From positions 1 to 64,000 of the forward strand of contig JBBDWM010000022.1 in the NCBI GenBank assembly GCA_040902845.1: DNA of 64,000 nt. Direction: 5' to 3'. The notes beneath the pieces were generated by a model. That model did not search any database, was not told the origin of the DNA, and was given only the letters and a program-made list of their open reading frames with translations. Numbering within the stretch: the first letter of the stretch is position 1; each line of letters starts with the position of its first letter. Position numbers and translations under genes: made by a program. Shown in pieces: positions 50,047-58,605 of the stretch. The stretch comes from JALYNX01 sp040902845 (lineage in GTDB: Bacteria > Actinomycetota > Acidimicrobiia > Spongiisociales > ZC4RG35).

Positions 50047-51645
50047 TCACCGGTTGAAGGTCAGCTCCAACAGCTCGGCCGCCGCGTCCTTGCCTCGGGT
50101 GCTCTCGGGAAGACCGGCAAGCATCCGAGACAGCTCCTCCAACCGGTCTTCGCCCTCCACCCTCACCACCTCGGCCCTGTCGCCGTCCCGTCTGACCACA
50201 TAGTGACAGTCGGCGTGGGCGGCCACCTGAGGCAGATGAGTGACGCAAAGGACCTGGCTGACCTGTCCCAAGTCGGCGAGCTTTCGCCCCAGAGCGAGAG
50301 CGGTGACACCACCGACACCGGCGTCGACCTCGTCGAAGACGAGGGTTTCTGCACCCTCGGCCCGGGTGGCAAGTCTCAACGCAAGGATCAGCCGCGACAG
50401 CTCCCCGCCCGACGCCACGTCCTGGATCGCTCCGCTCTGGAGCCGGTCGTCGGAGGCGAACTGGAGCTCCACCCGGTCGGCGCCAGAGGGACTGGCCTCG
50501 ACCTCCTCCAATGTGAAATCGAGGGAAGCCGTGGGCATTCCCAATGCCCGAAGATGACCGGCAACCTCGTCCCGGATGCTGGCGACGGCTCGATCTCTGG
50601 CGGAACGGAGCCCCGAAGCGGCCTGAAGGAGCTTCTCTCGGGCGCGGGCGACTTCGGTGTCGATCTCCGACGAGCGCTCGAGCAGGGCGCCGAGCTCGTC
50701 GGCGCGGATCCGAGCCCCCATTCCGAACTCGATGACATCGGCGATCGTCTTGCCGTACTTCCGTTTGAGATCCCCAAGTGCGGTCAGTCGCTCCTCGACC
50801 TCAGCCAGGGTCGCAGGGTCCTCGCGAACCTCTTCTGCGGAGTCACGGACCGATCTGAGCATGTCGAATATCTGGTCCGCCACGCTCTCCCAGCCTGCAG
50901 CCGACTCGGCCAGACCAGGATCCATGTCTGCGATCTTGCGCAGTGAGGAGACCACCTCGCCGGAGAGGTCGGCCATGATCTCGGCCTTGTCCACCGCAAG
51001 GGCGAGATGGGTCTGGATCGCCTCGGCGTTGCGGAGTCGCGACGCCAGCATCTCAGCGGCCTCGTCGTCTCCGGCCTGAAGCCCTGCACCTTCAATCTCT
51101 CGTGCCTGATGGGAAACCAGGTCGAGCTCACGCTCGAGAGCCATCAGGTCTCCGCCGAGGCTCCTCTGATCCTCGAGGGACGCCCGATAAGACCTCCAAC
51201 TCGTCTCGTAGCCCGACCTCGCGAGGACACCTTCCTCGTCGAGCACCTTGTCGACCAGTTCGAGTACCGCAGCCGGGCGTCTCAGCCGCAACTGGTCGTG
51301 CTGGCCGACGATCTCGACCAGCTTGCCGACCCGTGCTTCGAGTGCACCCGCCGACACCAGGGAGCCCTCCAGATATGCCCTGCTTCTCCCATCGCGCGGC
51401 ACGACACGGCTCACCCCCAGCTCCTCCGGTCCGTCGTCGAAAAGACCGTCCGCCTGGGTTTCGGCAGCAAAGGGCCCGACCACATCGGGGCGAGGCTTGT
51501 CACCAGTCAGCAGGCGCAGGGCTCCGAGGAGAAGGGTCTTGCCGGCGCCGGTCTCGCCGGTGATGACCGTGAACCCCGGGCCGGGATCAACCTCGGCATC
51601 CTCGAGGACACCGAGATTGCGAACACGCAAGTGCCTCAGCATCAA
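50047..51645 (-). CDS. recN: DNA repair protein RecN
   Basis: This SMC-like ATPase for double-strand break repair has an N-terminal Walker A (FTVITGETGAGKTLLLGALR), a central coiled coil, and a C-terminal signature and Walker B (SGGELSRLILALRLATRAEG; ETLVFDEVDAGVGGVTALAL). At 532 residues it is normal. It overlaps nadK by 4 bases, in the widespread tlyA-nadK-recN order. Confidence 0.96.
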   Translation of the reverse strand: MMLRHLRVRNLGVLEDAEVDPGPGFTVITGETGAGKTLLLGALRLLTGDKPRPDVVGPFAAETQADGLFDDGPEELGVSRVVPRDGRSRAYLEGSLVSAGALEARVGKLVEIVGQHDQLRLRRPAAVLELVDKVLDEEGVLARSGYETSWRSYRASLEDQRSLGGDLMALERELDLVSHQAREIEGAGLQAGDDEAAEMLASRLRNAEAIQTHLALAVDKAEIMADLSGEVVSSLRKIADMDPGLAESAAGWESVADQIFDMLRSVRDSAEEVREDPATLAEVEERLTALGDLKRKYGKTIADVIEFGMGARIRADELGALLERSSEIDTEVARAREKLLQAASGLRSARDRAVASIRDEVAGHLRALGMPTASLDFTLEEVEASPSGADRVELQFASDDRLQSGAIQDVASGGELSRLILALRLATRAEGAETLVFDEVDAGVGGVTALALGRKLADLGQVSQVLCVTHLPQVAAHADCHYVVRRDGDRAEVVRVEGEDRLEELSRMLAGLPESTRGKDAAAELLELTFNR

Positions 51646-52418
51646 CGAAGCCCGAACTTCTCCGTGACCAGAGATGGGAAGGTGCGATCGCCGAACGTGA
51701 CGAATCGGACCGGGGATGACCCTTTTGCGACCAGAACCCGGTCACCCATCGCGAGATGCCCCAGGCTGATCTTGTCGACCGAGACCTTGACCGGCCGATC
51801 CGTCACCACGGTGATCTCGATCTGACTCGAGGCGGGAACAACCAGTGGCCGGTCGAAAAGGGAATGCGCGGCCACCGGTGCCAACACCATGGCGTCGAGG
51901 TCGGGATCGACCAGGGGCCCGCCTGCCGAGAACGAATAGGCGGTGGATCCGGTCGGGGTAGACACGATGAGACCGTCGGCACGATATGTCACGAATTGGG
52001 AGCCATCGATCCTCACTTCGAGATCGATGAGACGCTGACTGTCCACCTTCTCGACGACAACGTCGTTGACCCCCGTGGCCGTCTTCTCTCCCACGGTGGC
52101 GCTCACGGTCATCCGCTCGTCCAATTGATAGTCCCCCGCCACCAGCCGCCGGACAACCGTCTCGGCCTGGTCGGGCTCGGCCTCGGTCAGAAAGCCGATG
52201 GTTCCGAGGTTGAATCCCAACACCGGCACGTCGGATCTGAGGGCAACCTGAACGGCCGCCAGCATCGTCCCATCCCCGCCGACAGCCAGGACCATGTCGG
52301 GCTCCCCGGTCGCGGTGTCCACCACCTCCCCACCGTTGGAGCCGATGATGCTCTTGAGGACTGTCGCGAACTCGAGCGCCTTCTCACGACCTTGACGCAC
52401 CTCGAGGGCAAACCTCAA
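51642..52418 (-). CDS. nadK: NAD kinase
   Basis: This 258-residue enzyme phosphorylates NAD to NADP. It shows the GGDGT motif (VLAVGGDGTMLAAVQVAL), NLGTIGFLTEAEP, and the glycine-rich VSTPTGSTAYSFSAGGPLVD. It lies between tlyA and recN with 4-base overlaps on both sides. Confidence 0.96.
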   Translation of the reverse strand: MRFALEVRQGREKALEFATVLKSIIGSNGGEVVDTATGEPDMVLAVGGDGTMLAAVQVALRSDVPVLGFNLGTIGFLTEAEPDQAETVVRRLVAGDYQLDERMTVSATVGEKTATGVNDVVVEKVDSQRLIDLEVRIDGSQFVTYRADGLIVSTPTGSTAYSFSAGGPLVDPDLDAMVLAPVAAHSLFDRPLVVPASSQIEITVVTDRPVKVSVDKISLGHLAMGDRVLVAKGSSPVRFVTFGDRTFPSLVTEKFGLR

Positions 52419-53179
52419 ACCGGTACCTCCATCTTCAGGCTCTCTTCCCCTTTGCGAAGCCAGAGTAGGTACTCGACGTTCCCGTCCCCGCCATCGATCG
52501 GAGACCGGATCAGGCCGCGGGCCCCCAACCCTTCGACGACCAGACAGTCGATCGCCCCTGCCACCGCCCGGGCCCGAATCGCGGGGTCACGGACGATCCC
52601 CCCATGTCCCAACCCGCCCCGCCCTACCTCGAACTGAGGTTTGATCAGGATGATCAGGTCGGCGCCATCCGCGGCGACGGCGGCCAGCGACCCGGCCACG
52701 ACACGAAGGGAGATGAACGAGAGATCGACGACTACGACCGGAAACGGCCCACCGATCTGTTCGGCGTTGAGGGTCCGAATGTTGGTCTTCTCGATCGACA
52801 CCACTCTCGAGTCGGCCGACAACCGCTCGTGGAGCTGACCTTGGCCCACGTCCAACGCCACCACCCGGGATGCGCCAGCTTCGAGGGCAACCTCGGTGAA
52901 GCCGCCGGTCGAGGCGCCAACATCGAGGACCCATTTACCCGTCACCTCGATCGGGAAGGCCTCCAACGCGGCGATGAGCTTTTCCGCGCCGCGGGAGACC
53001 CATCGTCGCTGGGTCCCAATCACCTGGATGACAGTCTCGGAGGCGACCACCGACGAAGGGCGGGGGGAGGTTCCCCCGACAATGACCACCTGCTGGGTGA
53101 TGATCAGTCGTTTCGCCTGAGCACGGCTGGAAGCAAGCCCGCGCCTCACCAGTGCGACGTCGAGACGCTCTCGGGTCAG
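52415..53179 (-). CDS. tlyA: TlyA-type rRNA methyltransferase, probable CTG start
   Basis: This 2'-O-methyltransferase (16S/23S rRNA) has an N-terminal S4 domain and an FtsJ-like SAM domain (KWVLDVGASTGGFTEVALEA; VVVVDLSFISLRVV; LIILIKPQFEVGRGGLGHGG). The S4 start typical of TlyA (xRERLDVALVRRGLASSRAQ) is only complete if translation begins at CTG 53179. The first standard start, GTG 53149, would remove ten residues of it. CTG overlaps the TGA of the upstream 47-residue gene (CTGA) and has AGGAG six bases before it. Confidence 0.9.
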   Translation of the reverse strand: MTRERLDVALVRRGLASSRAQAKRLIITQQVVIVGGTSPRPSSVVASETVIQVIGTQRRWVSRGAEKLIAALEAFPIEVTGKWVLDVGASTGGFTEVALEAGASRVVALDVGQGQLHERLSADSRVVSIEKTNIRTLNAEQIGGPFPVVVVDLSFISLRVVAGSLAAVAADGADLIILIKPQFEVGRGGLGHGGIVRDPAIRARAVAGAIDCLVVEGLGARGLIRSPIDGGDGNVEYLLWLRKGEESLKMEVPV

Positions 53180-53319
53180 GGAGTCTCCTGTTCCTCGAGG
53201 ATCGCACCGAGGAGATTCGCCAGCTCGGCGGCAGGCTCGGGCAGCTCGGCCGGGTCGAGTTCGGCGAGCCGGGCGAGAATGGCCTCGATCTGCTCGATCT
53301 GGTCTTGGGTGAGATCCAT
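53176..53319 (-). CDS. 47-residue acidic peptide upstream of tlyA
   Basis: ATG 53319 gives DLTQDQIEQIEAILARLAEL, then PAELPEPAAELANLLGAILE and EEQETP: an acidic, two-helix peptide. No family recognised; similar short acidic proteins precede tlyA in some actinobacteria. Its stop overlaps the presumed tlyA CTG start. No strong ribosome-binding site is seen, so it may be leaderless. Confidence 0.6.
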   Translation of the reverse strand: MDLTQDQIEQIEAILARLAELDPAELPEPAAELANLLGAILEEQETP

Positions 53320-53558
53320 AGGTGGATTATCACCGATTCCAGCGCCACACGACCAGGTACCCCATCTCTCCCCCCGCAGGGGGGAGTACGGCGCAGCCGG
53401 GAGGGGGGCCACCTGCCACGCGTCAGCGGTGCCCCCTCCGTCTTGGCCTTCGGCCAATCCACCTCCCCCAGCGTCGCTCCGCTCCTGGGGTAGGACACAT
53501 TTCTCCCCCCGCAGGGGGGAGAGCCGGCGCAGCCGGGAGGGGGGCATCTCCGACGCGG
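53320..53558. repeat. Palindromic repeat module
   Basis: Two near-identical direct copies (53369-53409 and 53504-53545) each contain the palindrome TCCCCCC-GCA-GGGGGGA followed by CGGCGCAGCCGGGAGGGGGGC. Between them lies a further C-rich stretch with short hairpins (TTGGCC/GGCCAA). No gene is supported. The layout resembles dispersed intergenic repeats of high-GC bacteria; no second location is seen in this window. Confidence 0.6.
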
Positions 53559-54308
53559 TTACGCAAGCACCAGGTCCACCGCGGTGGCTAGGTCGGGGAC
53601 TACGTGGTCGGCGTCTCCGGTGTCCCCGGGGGCGGTGACTCCGGTGAGCACCAGGATGGACGTCCAGTCGGGTTCGGCTTGGGCTAAGGCGATGTCGGTG
53701 TCGACCCGGTCCCCGATCACCCAGGCTTCTCCAATCCCCTTCGCCCTGAGCAGGGCTCGCATCGGCGCATGCGGCTTCCCGGCGACTTCGGGCTCGACTC
53801 CGGTGGTGATCTGCACCGCGGCCACCATCGCTCCACCACCCGGGAGCAGCCCGTCAGCCACCGGGTAGGTGGGGTCGGTGTTGGTGGCGATGAAACGCGC
53901 CCCGGAGCGCACCGCGTCGGCGGCCCGGGTCAGCCGGTCATAGGTCAGGTCGAAGTCCAGCCCCACCAGCAACGCCTTCGCCTCAATAGGGTCCTCGGTC
54001 AACCCGATCCCGGCGTCGGCCAGGGCCGACACGATGCCCTCCGATCCCAGGACCATGACCGGGCCGGGATCGTTGCCCAGCATGCCGACCGCGGCCTGTG
54101 AAGAGGTGACGATCGAGTCGGGGTCGATCTCGATCCCGGTGATCTGCGTGATCTTCTCACTCACTGTGAGCGGCGACTTGGTGCTGTTGTTGGTGGCGAA
54201 ATGGACCGTCACCCCGGAGTCACGAAGTCGTCGTAAAGCGAGATCAGAGCCGGGCAGCAACCGATCACCGCGGTAGATCACCCCGTCAATGTCACAGATG
54301 ACGTTCAT
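53559..54308 (-). CDS. HAD-IIA family sugar/nucleotide phosphatase (NagD-like)
   Basis: This 249-residue HAD hydrolase has the nucleophile motif ICDIDGVIYRGDRLLPG, motif II in VHFATNNSTKSPLTVSEK, motif III Lys in VAGKPHAPMRALL and motif IV in AWVIGDRVDTDIALAQ. The C2 cap places it with NagD/PNPase-type phosphatases. It is coupled to the M20 gene upstream by an ATGA overlap. Confidence 0.92.
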   Translation of the reverse strand: MNVICDIDGVIYRGDRLLPGSDLALRRLRDSGVTVHFATNNSTKSPLTVSEKITQITGIEIDPDSIVTSSQAAVGMLGNDPGPVMVLGSEGIVSALADAGIGLTEDPIEAKALLVGLDFDLTYDRLTRAADAVRSGARFIATNTDPTYPVADGLLPGGGAMVAAVQITTGVEPEVAGKPHAPMRALLRAKGIGEAWVIGDRVDTDIALAQAEPDWTSILVLTGVTAPGDTGDADHVVPDLATAVDLVLA

Positions 54309-55633
54309 GACTGGGCGAAGAACCGTTCGAGCACTCTCTCATATAGGGCGGTAGTGCGCTCCACGGATTCGACCGAGACCCGTTCGTCGTGCCCATGGAA
54401 CAGGGTCAGCATCTCGGAGAAGCTCATCCTGTCGTCGAAGAGGCCCACGCCGTAACAAACCGTGCCCCGAGCACGCCAGAATCGGGCATCGGTGGCCACT
54501 GTCATAAGGGTCGGCGCCAGATTGCGATGACCGTCGAGTTGCTCCACGGCGTCGCCGATCGCCTCCCAGAGCGGGTTACCCATCGGGGAAACGGTGGCAT
54601 CGCCATCCATGATCGGACGTATCTCCACATGACCGGCTGCAGAGCCCATCGCCTTCCTCAGATGCGAGTCGACGAACTCGCGGTCCATTCCCGGCAGCCC
54701 CCTGATATCGACCTCGGCGTGGGCCCGGTCGGCGACCACGTTGATCGTGGTCCCGGCACGCAACATGTTCGAGGAGATCGTGAGATGGGTCGCGGCGTGG
54801 ATGTACCGGGCCAACGTCGGGTCGGAGACAGCGATCCGATCGATCTCGTCGTCGAGTTGGTCTACATCGGTGAGACGCCGAACTGAGTCCTCGTCGAGCC
54901 CGAGATTCCTCACAAAGGCGACCCATTCCTCAGTGATCGCGGCCGGGACCGGGGTGTCGATGACCCCGGCCAGGGCGGTGATCATCTTGTGCAGGGCGTT
55001 GTCGGTGCCATAGGGAAGCGACCCGTGCCCGGGTGAGCCGGCTGTCTCCAGAACCGACCAATACGCGCCTTTCTCACCGATCGACACCGGGACCGCCTTG
55101 TGATCGTCGACCAACAGCCCGGGATAGGCGACCTCGGTGAGCAGGTAGTCGGCCCTGACCAGGTCCCAATGCTCGTTCACCAGCGACATGGCGCCCAAGC
55201 GGCCGCCGTTTTCCTCGTCGGCCACCGCACAAAACAGAAGGTCCCCCCTTGGCACTTTCTCCCCGGTCAGATAGGGGCGAATGGCGACCGTCATCGCCGC
55301 CGTCACGTTCAGCATGTCGACGGCACCTCTTCCGTACACGAATCCGTCGAGGATCTCGGCCGCGAATGGATCAACCGACCAGCCCGCTCGATCGACAGGG
55401 ACCACGTCGAGATGGGGAACCAGGGCGAGTGACGGCGCGTCAGGATCGGTCCCGGGCACCCGATACACCACAGACTGGCGGCCTGGCGCCGGCTCGAACA
55501 CCTCACCGTCGACGCCGAGGTACTCGGCCAGAGTCTCAACCGAACGCCTCTCGAAACCGCTCTCGGGCGTTCCGTCGTTGACGCACTGGTTGCGGATCAG
55601 AGTTTGAAGGAGTGCGACTGTGTCGTGGCTCAC
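54305..55633 (-). CDS. M20-family metallopeptidase
   Basis: This 442-residue zinc amidohydrolase/peptidase has the first metal His in LALVPHLDVVPVDRAGW, bridging Asp in VYGRGAVDMLNVTAAM, catalytic Glu pair in VADEENGGRLGAM and the dimerisation lid (GSPGHGSLPYGTDNALHKMI). The late metal His is in TLFHGHDERVSVES. The substrate is unknown; aminoacylase or dipeptidase activity is typical. Confidence 0.9.
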   Translation of the reverse strand: MSHDTVALLQTLIRNQCVNDGTPESGFERRSVETLAEYLGVDGEVFEPAPGRQSVVYRVPGTDPDAPSLALVPHLDVVPVDRAGWSVDPFAAEILDGFVYGRGAVDMLNVTAAMTVAIRPYLTGEKVPRGDLLFCAVADEENGGRLGAMSLVNEHWDLVRADYLLTEVAYPGLLVDDHKAVPVSIGEKGAYWSVLETAGSPGHGSLPYGTDNALHKMITALAGVIDTPVPAAITEEWVAFVRNLGLDEDSVRRLTDVDQLDDEIDRIAVSDPTLARYIHAATHLTISSNMLRAGTTINVVADRAHAEVDIRGLPGMDREFVDSHLRKAMGSAAGHVEIRPIMDGDATVSPMGNPLWEAIGDAVEQLDGHRNLAPTLMTVATDARFWRARGTVCYGVGLFDDRMSFSEMLTLFHGHDERVSVESVERTTALYERVLERFFAQS

Positions 55634-55642
55634 CCGATCAAC

Positions 55643-56053
55643 CTATCGAGCTGTGGTCTTCTGTAAGACCTCAACCAGGTCATACATAGTGGGCGTCAGG
55701 TCGTAATCGGCGACCTGGTCCATTCCCACCCATCGCGCCTGTTCCGCGTCATCGTCGGGGGCGAGCTCCCCACCCACGACGTGACCTTCGAAGTCGATGA
55801 TCACGATGTGCCCCTGCTCGGAGATGTGCTCTCCCACCCACACCACCTCACCGATCTCCACTTCGAGCCCGGTTTCCTCGCGCACTTCGCGAACCGCAGC
55901 CTCCCGAAGAGACTCACCGGGGTTCACCTTGCCCCCGGGAACCGCCCAGCGTCCCTTGCTTGGTTCGTGACCCCGCTGGATCAACAACAGATGGTGGTCG
56001 TCGATCAAGACCACTCCGACTCCGACCACCGGCATGTCACTCACGGTCGTCAT
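55643..56053 (-). CDS. Nudix hydrolase
   Basis: This 136-residue hydrolase has a complete Nudix box: GGKVNPGESLREAAVREVRE followed by ETGLEV. The preceding LLLIQRGHEPSKGRWAVP is typical of ADP-ribose/dNTP-type members. It overlaps the GNAT gene by 17 bases if ATG 56053 is used; ATG 56035 would avoid the overlap. Confidence 0.93.
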   Translation of the reverse strand: MTTVSDMPVVGVGVVLIDDHHLLLIQRGHEPSKGRWAVPGGKVNPGESLREAAVREVREETGLEVEIGEVVWVGEHISEQGHIVIIDFEGHVVGGELAPDDDAEQARWVGMDQVADYDLTPTMYDLVEVLQKTTAR

Positions 56054-56516
56054 CGTGGTGCATCACGATCGACCTGGCACTGAAACCACCAGCCTCGAAG
56101 AAGTTTTTCACGAGGCGATGCCCGGGCAGAACATGTGCATCGAACTTGGATATGCCCCTGGCCCGCATCTCCGCCATCACCAAGTCCCTCATCACCTCCC
56201 CGACGGACACCTCACGTGCCTCGGGTTCGACAAAGACCAGACGTATCGCGCAAATCTCCTCGCCACCAGCCTGGGGAAGAAGCCCCTCGACTCTGGCCAC
56301 CAGGAACCCGAACGGATAATCCTCGATCTCTCCGATGACCACAATCGTGGCCTCATCGGCTAGTGCATCCCGAAACGAGTCCGGGACCGGCTCGGCCAGC
56401 CCATCGGCGAGCGGCCACATCGGGTGAAGCATGGTCATCTCGGTTTCGAGGCCTCGATAGAGACTCTCCAGGGTTGTCAGATCGCCCGATACGGCCGGCC
56501 GGGCCGAGATTCTCAT
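56037..56516 (-). CDS. GNAT-family N-acetyltransferase
   Basis: This 159-residue protein has a GNAT layout: N-terminal RPAVSGDLTTLESLYRGLET, strands YPFGFLVARVEGL and CAIRLVFVEPEAREVSVGEV, then helix MRDLVMAEMRARG and the terminal FDAHVLPGHRLVKNFFEAGG. The acetyl-CoA loop is less canonical than usual. Acceptor unknown. It overlaps the glycosyltransferase gene by 4 bases. Confidence 0.85.
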   Translation of the reverse strand: MRISARPAVSGDLTTLESLYRGLETEMTMLHPMWPLADGLAEPVPDSFRDALADEATIVVIGEIEDYPFGFLVARVEGLLPQAGGEEICAIRLVFVEPEAREVSVGEVMRDLVMAEMRARGISKFDAHVLPGHRLVKNFFEAGGFSARSIVMHHDDDRE

Positions 56517-57235
56517 CGCTTCCAGAACCGTAACCGTCTAAATCCCCACACAGTCACCAGCTTCATGGCCTCGATGACGATCTTGGTTCCCATCTTCGAG
56601 GTGCCCCTGGTGCGGTCGCGGAAGCTGATGGGAACCTCGACGACGGCCAGACCCTGCTGATGGGCCCGCCACGCCATCTCGACCTGAAACCCGTAGCCGG
56701 AGGCCTCCGCGGCGCGGTAAGGAAGGGTGCGGAGGGCGTCGGCCCTCAGAGCCCGGAAGCCGGCGGTGGCATCCCGAATCGGGATCCCAAGCATCAGACG
56801 GGCGTAGAGGTTGCCTCCCCGGGAAATGAGCCGTCTGACGAGTGGCCAGTCAGGTGTGGAACCACCCTGTACGTAGCGGGACCCGATGGCCATGTCCGCT
56901 CCCCCTTCGATCGCGGCCACAAGACGGGGAAGGTCGGCTGGATCGTGGGAGAAATCTGCGTCCATCTCGACCACGATCTCGGCCCCGGCTCCGAGCGCAT
57001 GGTCGAAGCCAGCGGCATACGCCGGCCCGAGCCCTTCCTTCGCTGGTCTGTGGATCACGCCGACCAGTGGGGCGTCGACCGCAAGGCGGTCGGCCAGTTC
57101 CCCTGTTCCGTCCGGGGAGAAATCGTCCACGACCAGCACCCGATAACCCTGATCGACGACCGCGGCCACTATTTGTGAGAGGTTTTCCCGCTCGTTGTAG
57201 GTGGGTATTACGACCGTGACCCGATCAGTAGGCAC
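56513..57235 (-). CDS. Polyprenol-phosphate mannosyltransferase-like glycosyltransferase (GT2)
   Basis: This 240-residue family 2 glycosyltransferase has VTVVIPTYNERENLSQIV, VLVVDDFSPDGTGELAD, the DxD motif in VVEMDADFSHDPADL, IGSRYVQGGSTPDW and GYGFQVEMAWRAHQQG. The soluble DPM1-like type, with no membrane anchor of its own, resembles Ppm1, which makes polyprenol-phosphate-mannose for envelope glycans in actinobacteria. Confidence 0.9.
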   Translation of the reverse strand: MPTDRVTVVIPTYNERENLSQIVAAVVDQGYRVLVVDDFSPDGTGELADRLAVDAPLVGVIHRPAKEGLGPAYAAGFDHALGAGAEIVVEMDADFSHDPADLPRLVAAIEGGADMAIGSRYVQGGSTPDWPLVRRLISRGGNLYARLMLGIPIRDATAGFRALRADALRTLPYRAAEASGYGFQVEMAWRAHQQGLAVVEVPISFRDRTRGTSKMGTKIVIEAMKLVTVWGFRRLRFWKR

Positions 57236-57671
57236 AGTCGGCGCACAGCATCTTCTTGCGATTGGCGAGCTGGCTCGTTCTCTTCACCATGAAACAAGAC
57301 TGGCAGACGAACTCGTCGGATCGCTGGAGTTGAGCATCGACATTCATCGTCAACTCCTCGCGGCGGATGGCGCGCAGCTCCTCGACCTCGTCGACCAGGA
57401 GGGTCTCTCCCACTTCCTCGTCCATGAGCTGGAGCTCCTCGCTTTCCAGCTCCTCGAGGGCTTCTGTTGTCTCCTCGTCGTGCTCTTCGCCTTCCTCCTC
57501 CCGATCGAAGTCTTCCTCGCCATCCTCTTCGGCCTCGAACTCTTCTTCGGACTCAACGACGATCTCGGCTTCCTCGAGCTCCTCGACAAGGGCGTCGTCG
57601 AGCTCTTCTTCGGGGACCTCGACTTCGTCGGGGAGCTCTTCGGTGAGTTCGTCTAGCTTTTCTTTGGCCAT
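57225..57671 (-). CDS. DUF4193-like acidic zinc-ribbon protein
   Basis: This 148-residue protein has an extremely acidic first ~115 residues (long Glu/Asp runs such as EEEFEAEEDGEEDFDREEEG) and a C-terminal zinc ribbon: FVCQSCFMVKRTSQLA and MLCADCAY. The C-terminal part matches the actinobacterial DUF4193 pattern (EFxCxSCFxVxxxSQLA). Function unknown. It overlaps the glycosyltransferase start by 11 bases. Confidence 0.87.
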   Translation of the reverse strand: MAKEKLDELTEELPDEVEVPEEELDDALVEELEEAEIVVESEEEFEAEEDGEEDFDREEEGEEHDEETTEALEELESEELQLMDEEVGETLLVDEVEELRAIRREELTMNVDAQLQRSDEFVCQSCFMVKRTSQLANRKKMLCADCAY

Positions 57672-57720
57672 ATTTGCTGTATCTGGTGGGTCAGGGGCGG
57701 GCAGTATAAGTCGGCACGGC

Positions 57721-58605
57721 TCAGATCTTGAGACGCACCGCGGCCGGGATAACCCGACCTCTCACCGTCGTATTCCCGATCAGGTCGCCGTCGACCTCCA
57801 CCGGCCACAGGGGCTCGGTCACCAGTGTGAATTCCGAGACCGAAAGACGCCGGATTCCTGGCTCGCGAAGATGGGTCCCCTTCACCACCTTGGGGACCAG
57901 TGCGGCCGCTTGTCCCTTGCGGACGTCGAAGATCTGGACATCGAGGACACCGTCGACCAGCGTTGCCTTCGGAGCCACGTTCCAGCCCCCGGCGAAGAAC
58001 TGGGCGTTGGCGAAGATCACAGCCAGTGCCTCGGATTCGATGACTCTCTTCTCGGTGGTGAGGGTGATCCGGGCCCGAGGGAACCTGGGCAACCGGGCTC
58101 CAAACGCCATCGGGTAGCGAGCGGGCCCCAACCATCGCGCGATTTTGACCGCGGTTTGAGCCGCAGCCGCCCCCACCCCCGCTTGGGCCACGTTGACGAA
58201 ATACCGAAGGCCCCAATCTCCCTCCAAAGCCACGAGATCGATTGGGTAGATGCTGTCGGTGATCAGATGCTGTGCGGCGCCCGCCAGGTCTTGAGGAAGC
58301 CCAAAGGTACGCAGGAGGTCGCAGCCCGTTCCCACCGGGAGGACGCCGATCACCGGCGAGAAACCCATACCAAGGGGAAGCAAGGCGTTCACCGCGAGAT
58401 TCACAGTCCCGTCGCCCCCGGCGAGTGCGAAATGCTCGAAGCCGCTGCTGGCACCGGCGACGAGCGCCGCTGCCATTTCACTCGGAGAATCCGGAGCGAC
58501 GATCTCGCAATCGAGCCCGACCGCGCCGACCACCTCCGCAATGAGGGAAGGGTCGGTGGTGATCCGGCCCGCGCTTCGGTTGACCGCGACCAGCCAGCGC
58601 GGCAT
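57721..58605 (-). CDS. Diacylglycerol/lipid kinase family protein
   Basis: This 294-residue DagK-type catalytic domain has FALAGGDGTVNLAVNALL, the substrate loop GVLPVGTGCDLLRTFGLPQD, ALAVIFANAQFFAGGWNVAP, VDGVLDVQIF and a C-terminal EPLWPVEVDGDLIGNTT. It phosphorylates diacylglycerol or a related lipid. ATG 58605 overlaps the helicase stop; GTG 58608 is possible. Confidence 0.92.
   Translation of the reverse strand: MPRWLVAVNRSAGRITTDPSLIAEVVGAVGLDCEIVAPDSPSEMAAALVAGASSGFEHFALAGGDGTVNLAVNALLPLGMGFSPVIGVLPVGTGCDLLRTFGLPQDLAGAAQHLITDSIYPIDLVALEGDWGLRYFVNVAQAGVGAAAAQTAVKIARWLGPARYPMAFGARLPRFPRARITLTTEKRVIESEALAVIFANAQFFAGGWNVAPKATLVDGVLDVQIFDVRKGQAAALVPKVVKGTHLREPGIRRLSVSEFTLVTEPLWPVEVDGDLIGNTTVRGRVIPAAVRLKI

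Noticed and set aside
53369..53545. CRISPR array
   Set aside because: There are only two repeat copies, with a spacing of about 95 bases, palindromic C/G cores, and no cas genes anywhere in the window.
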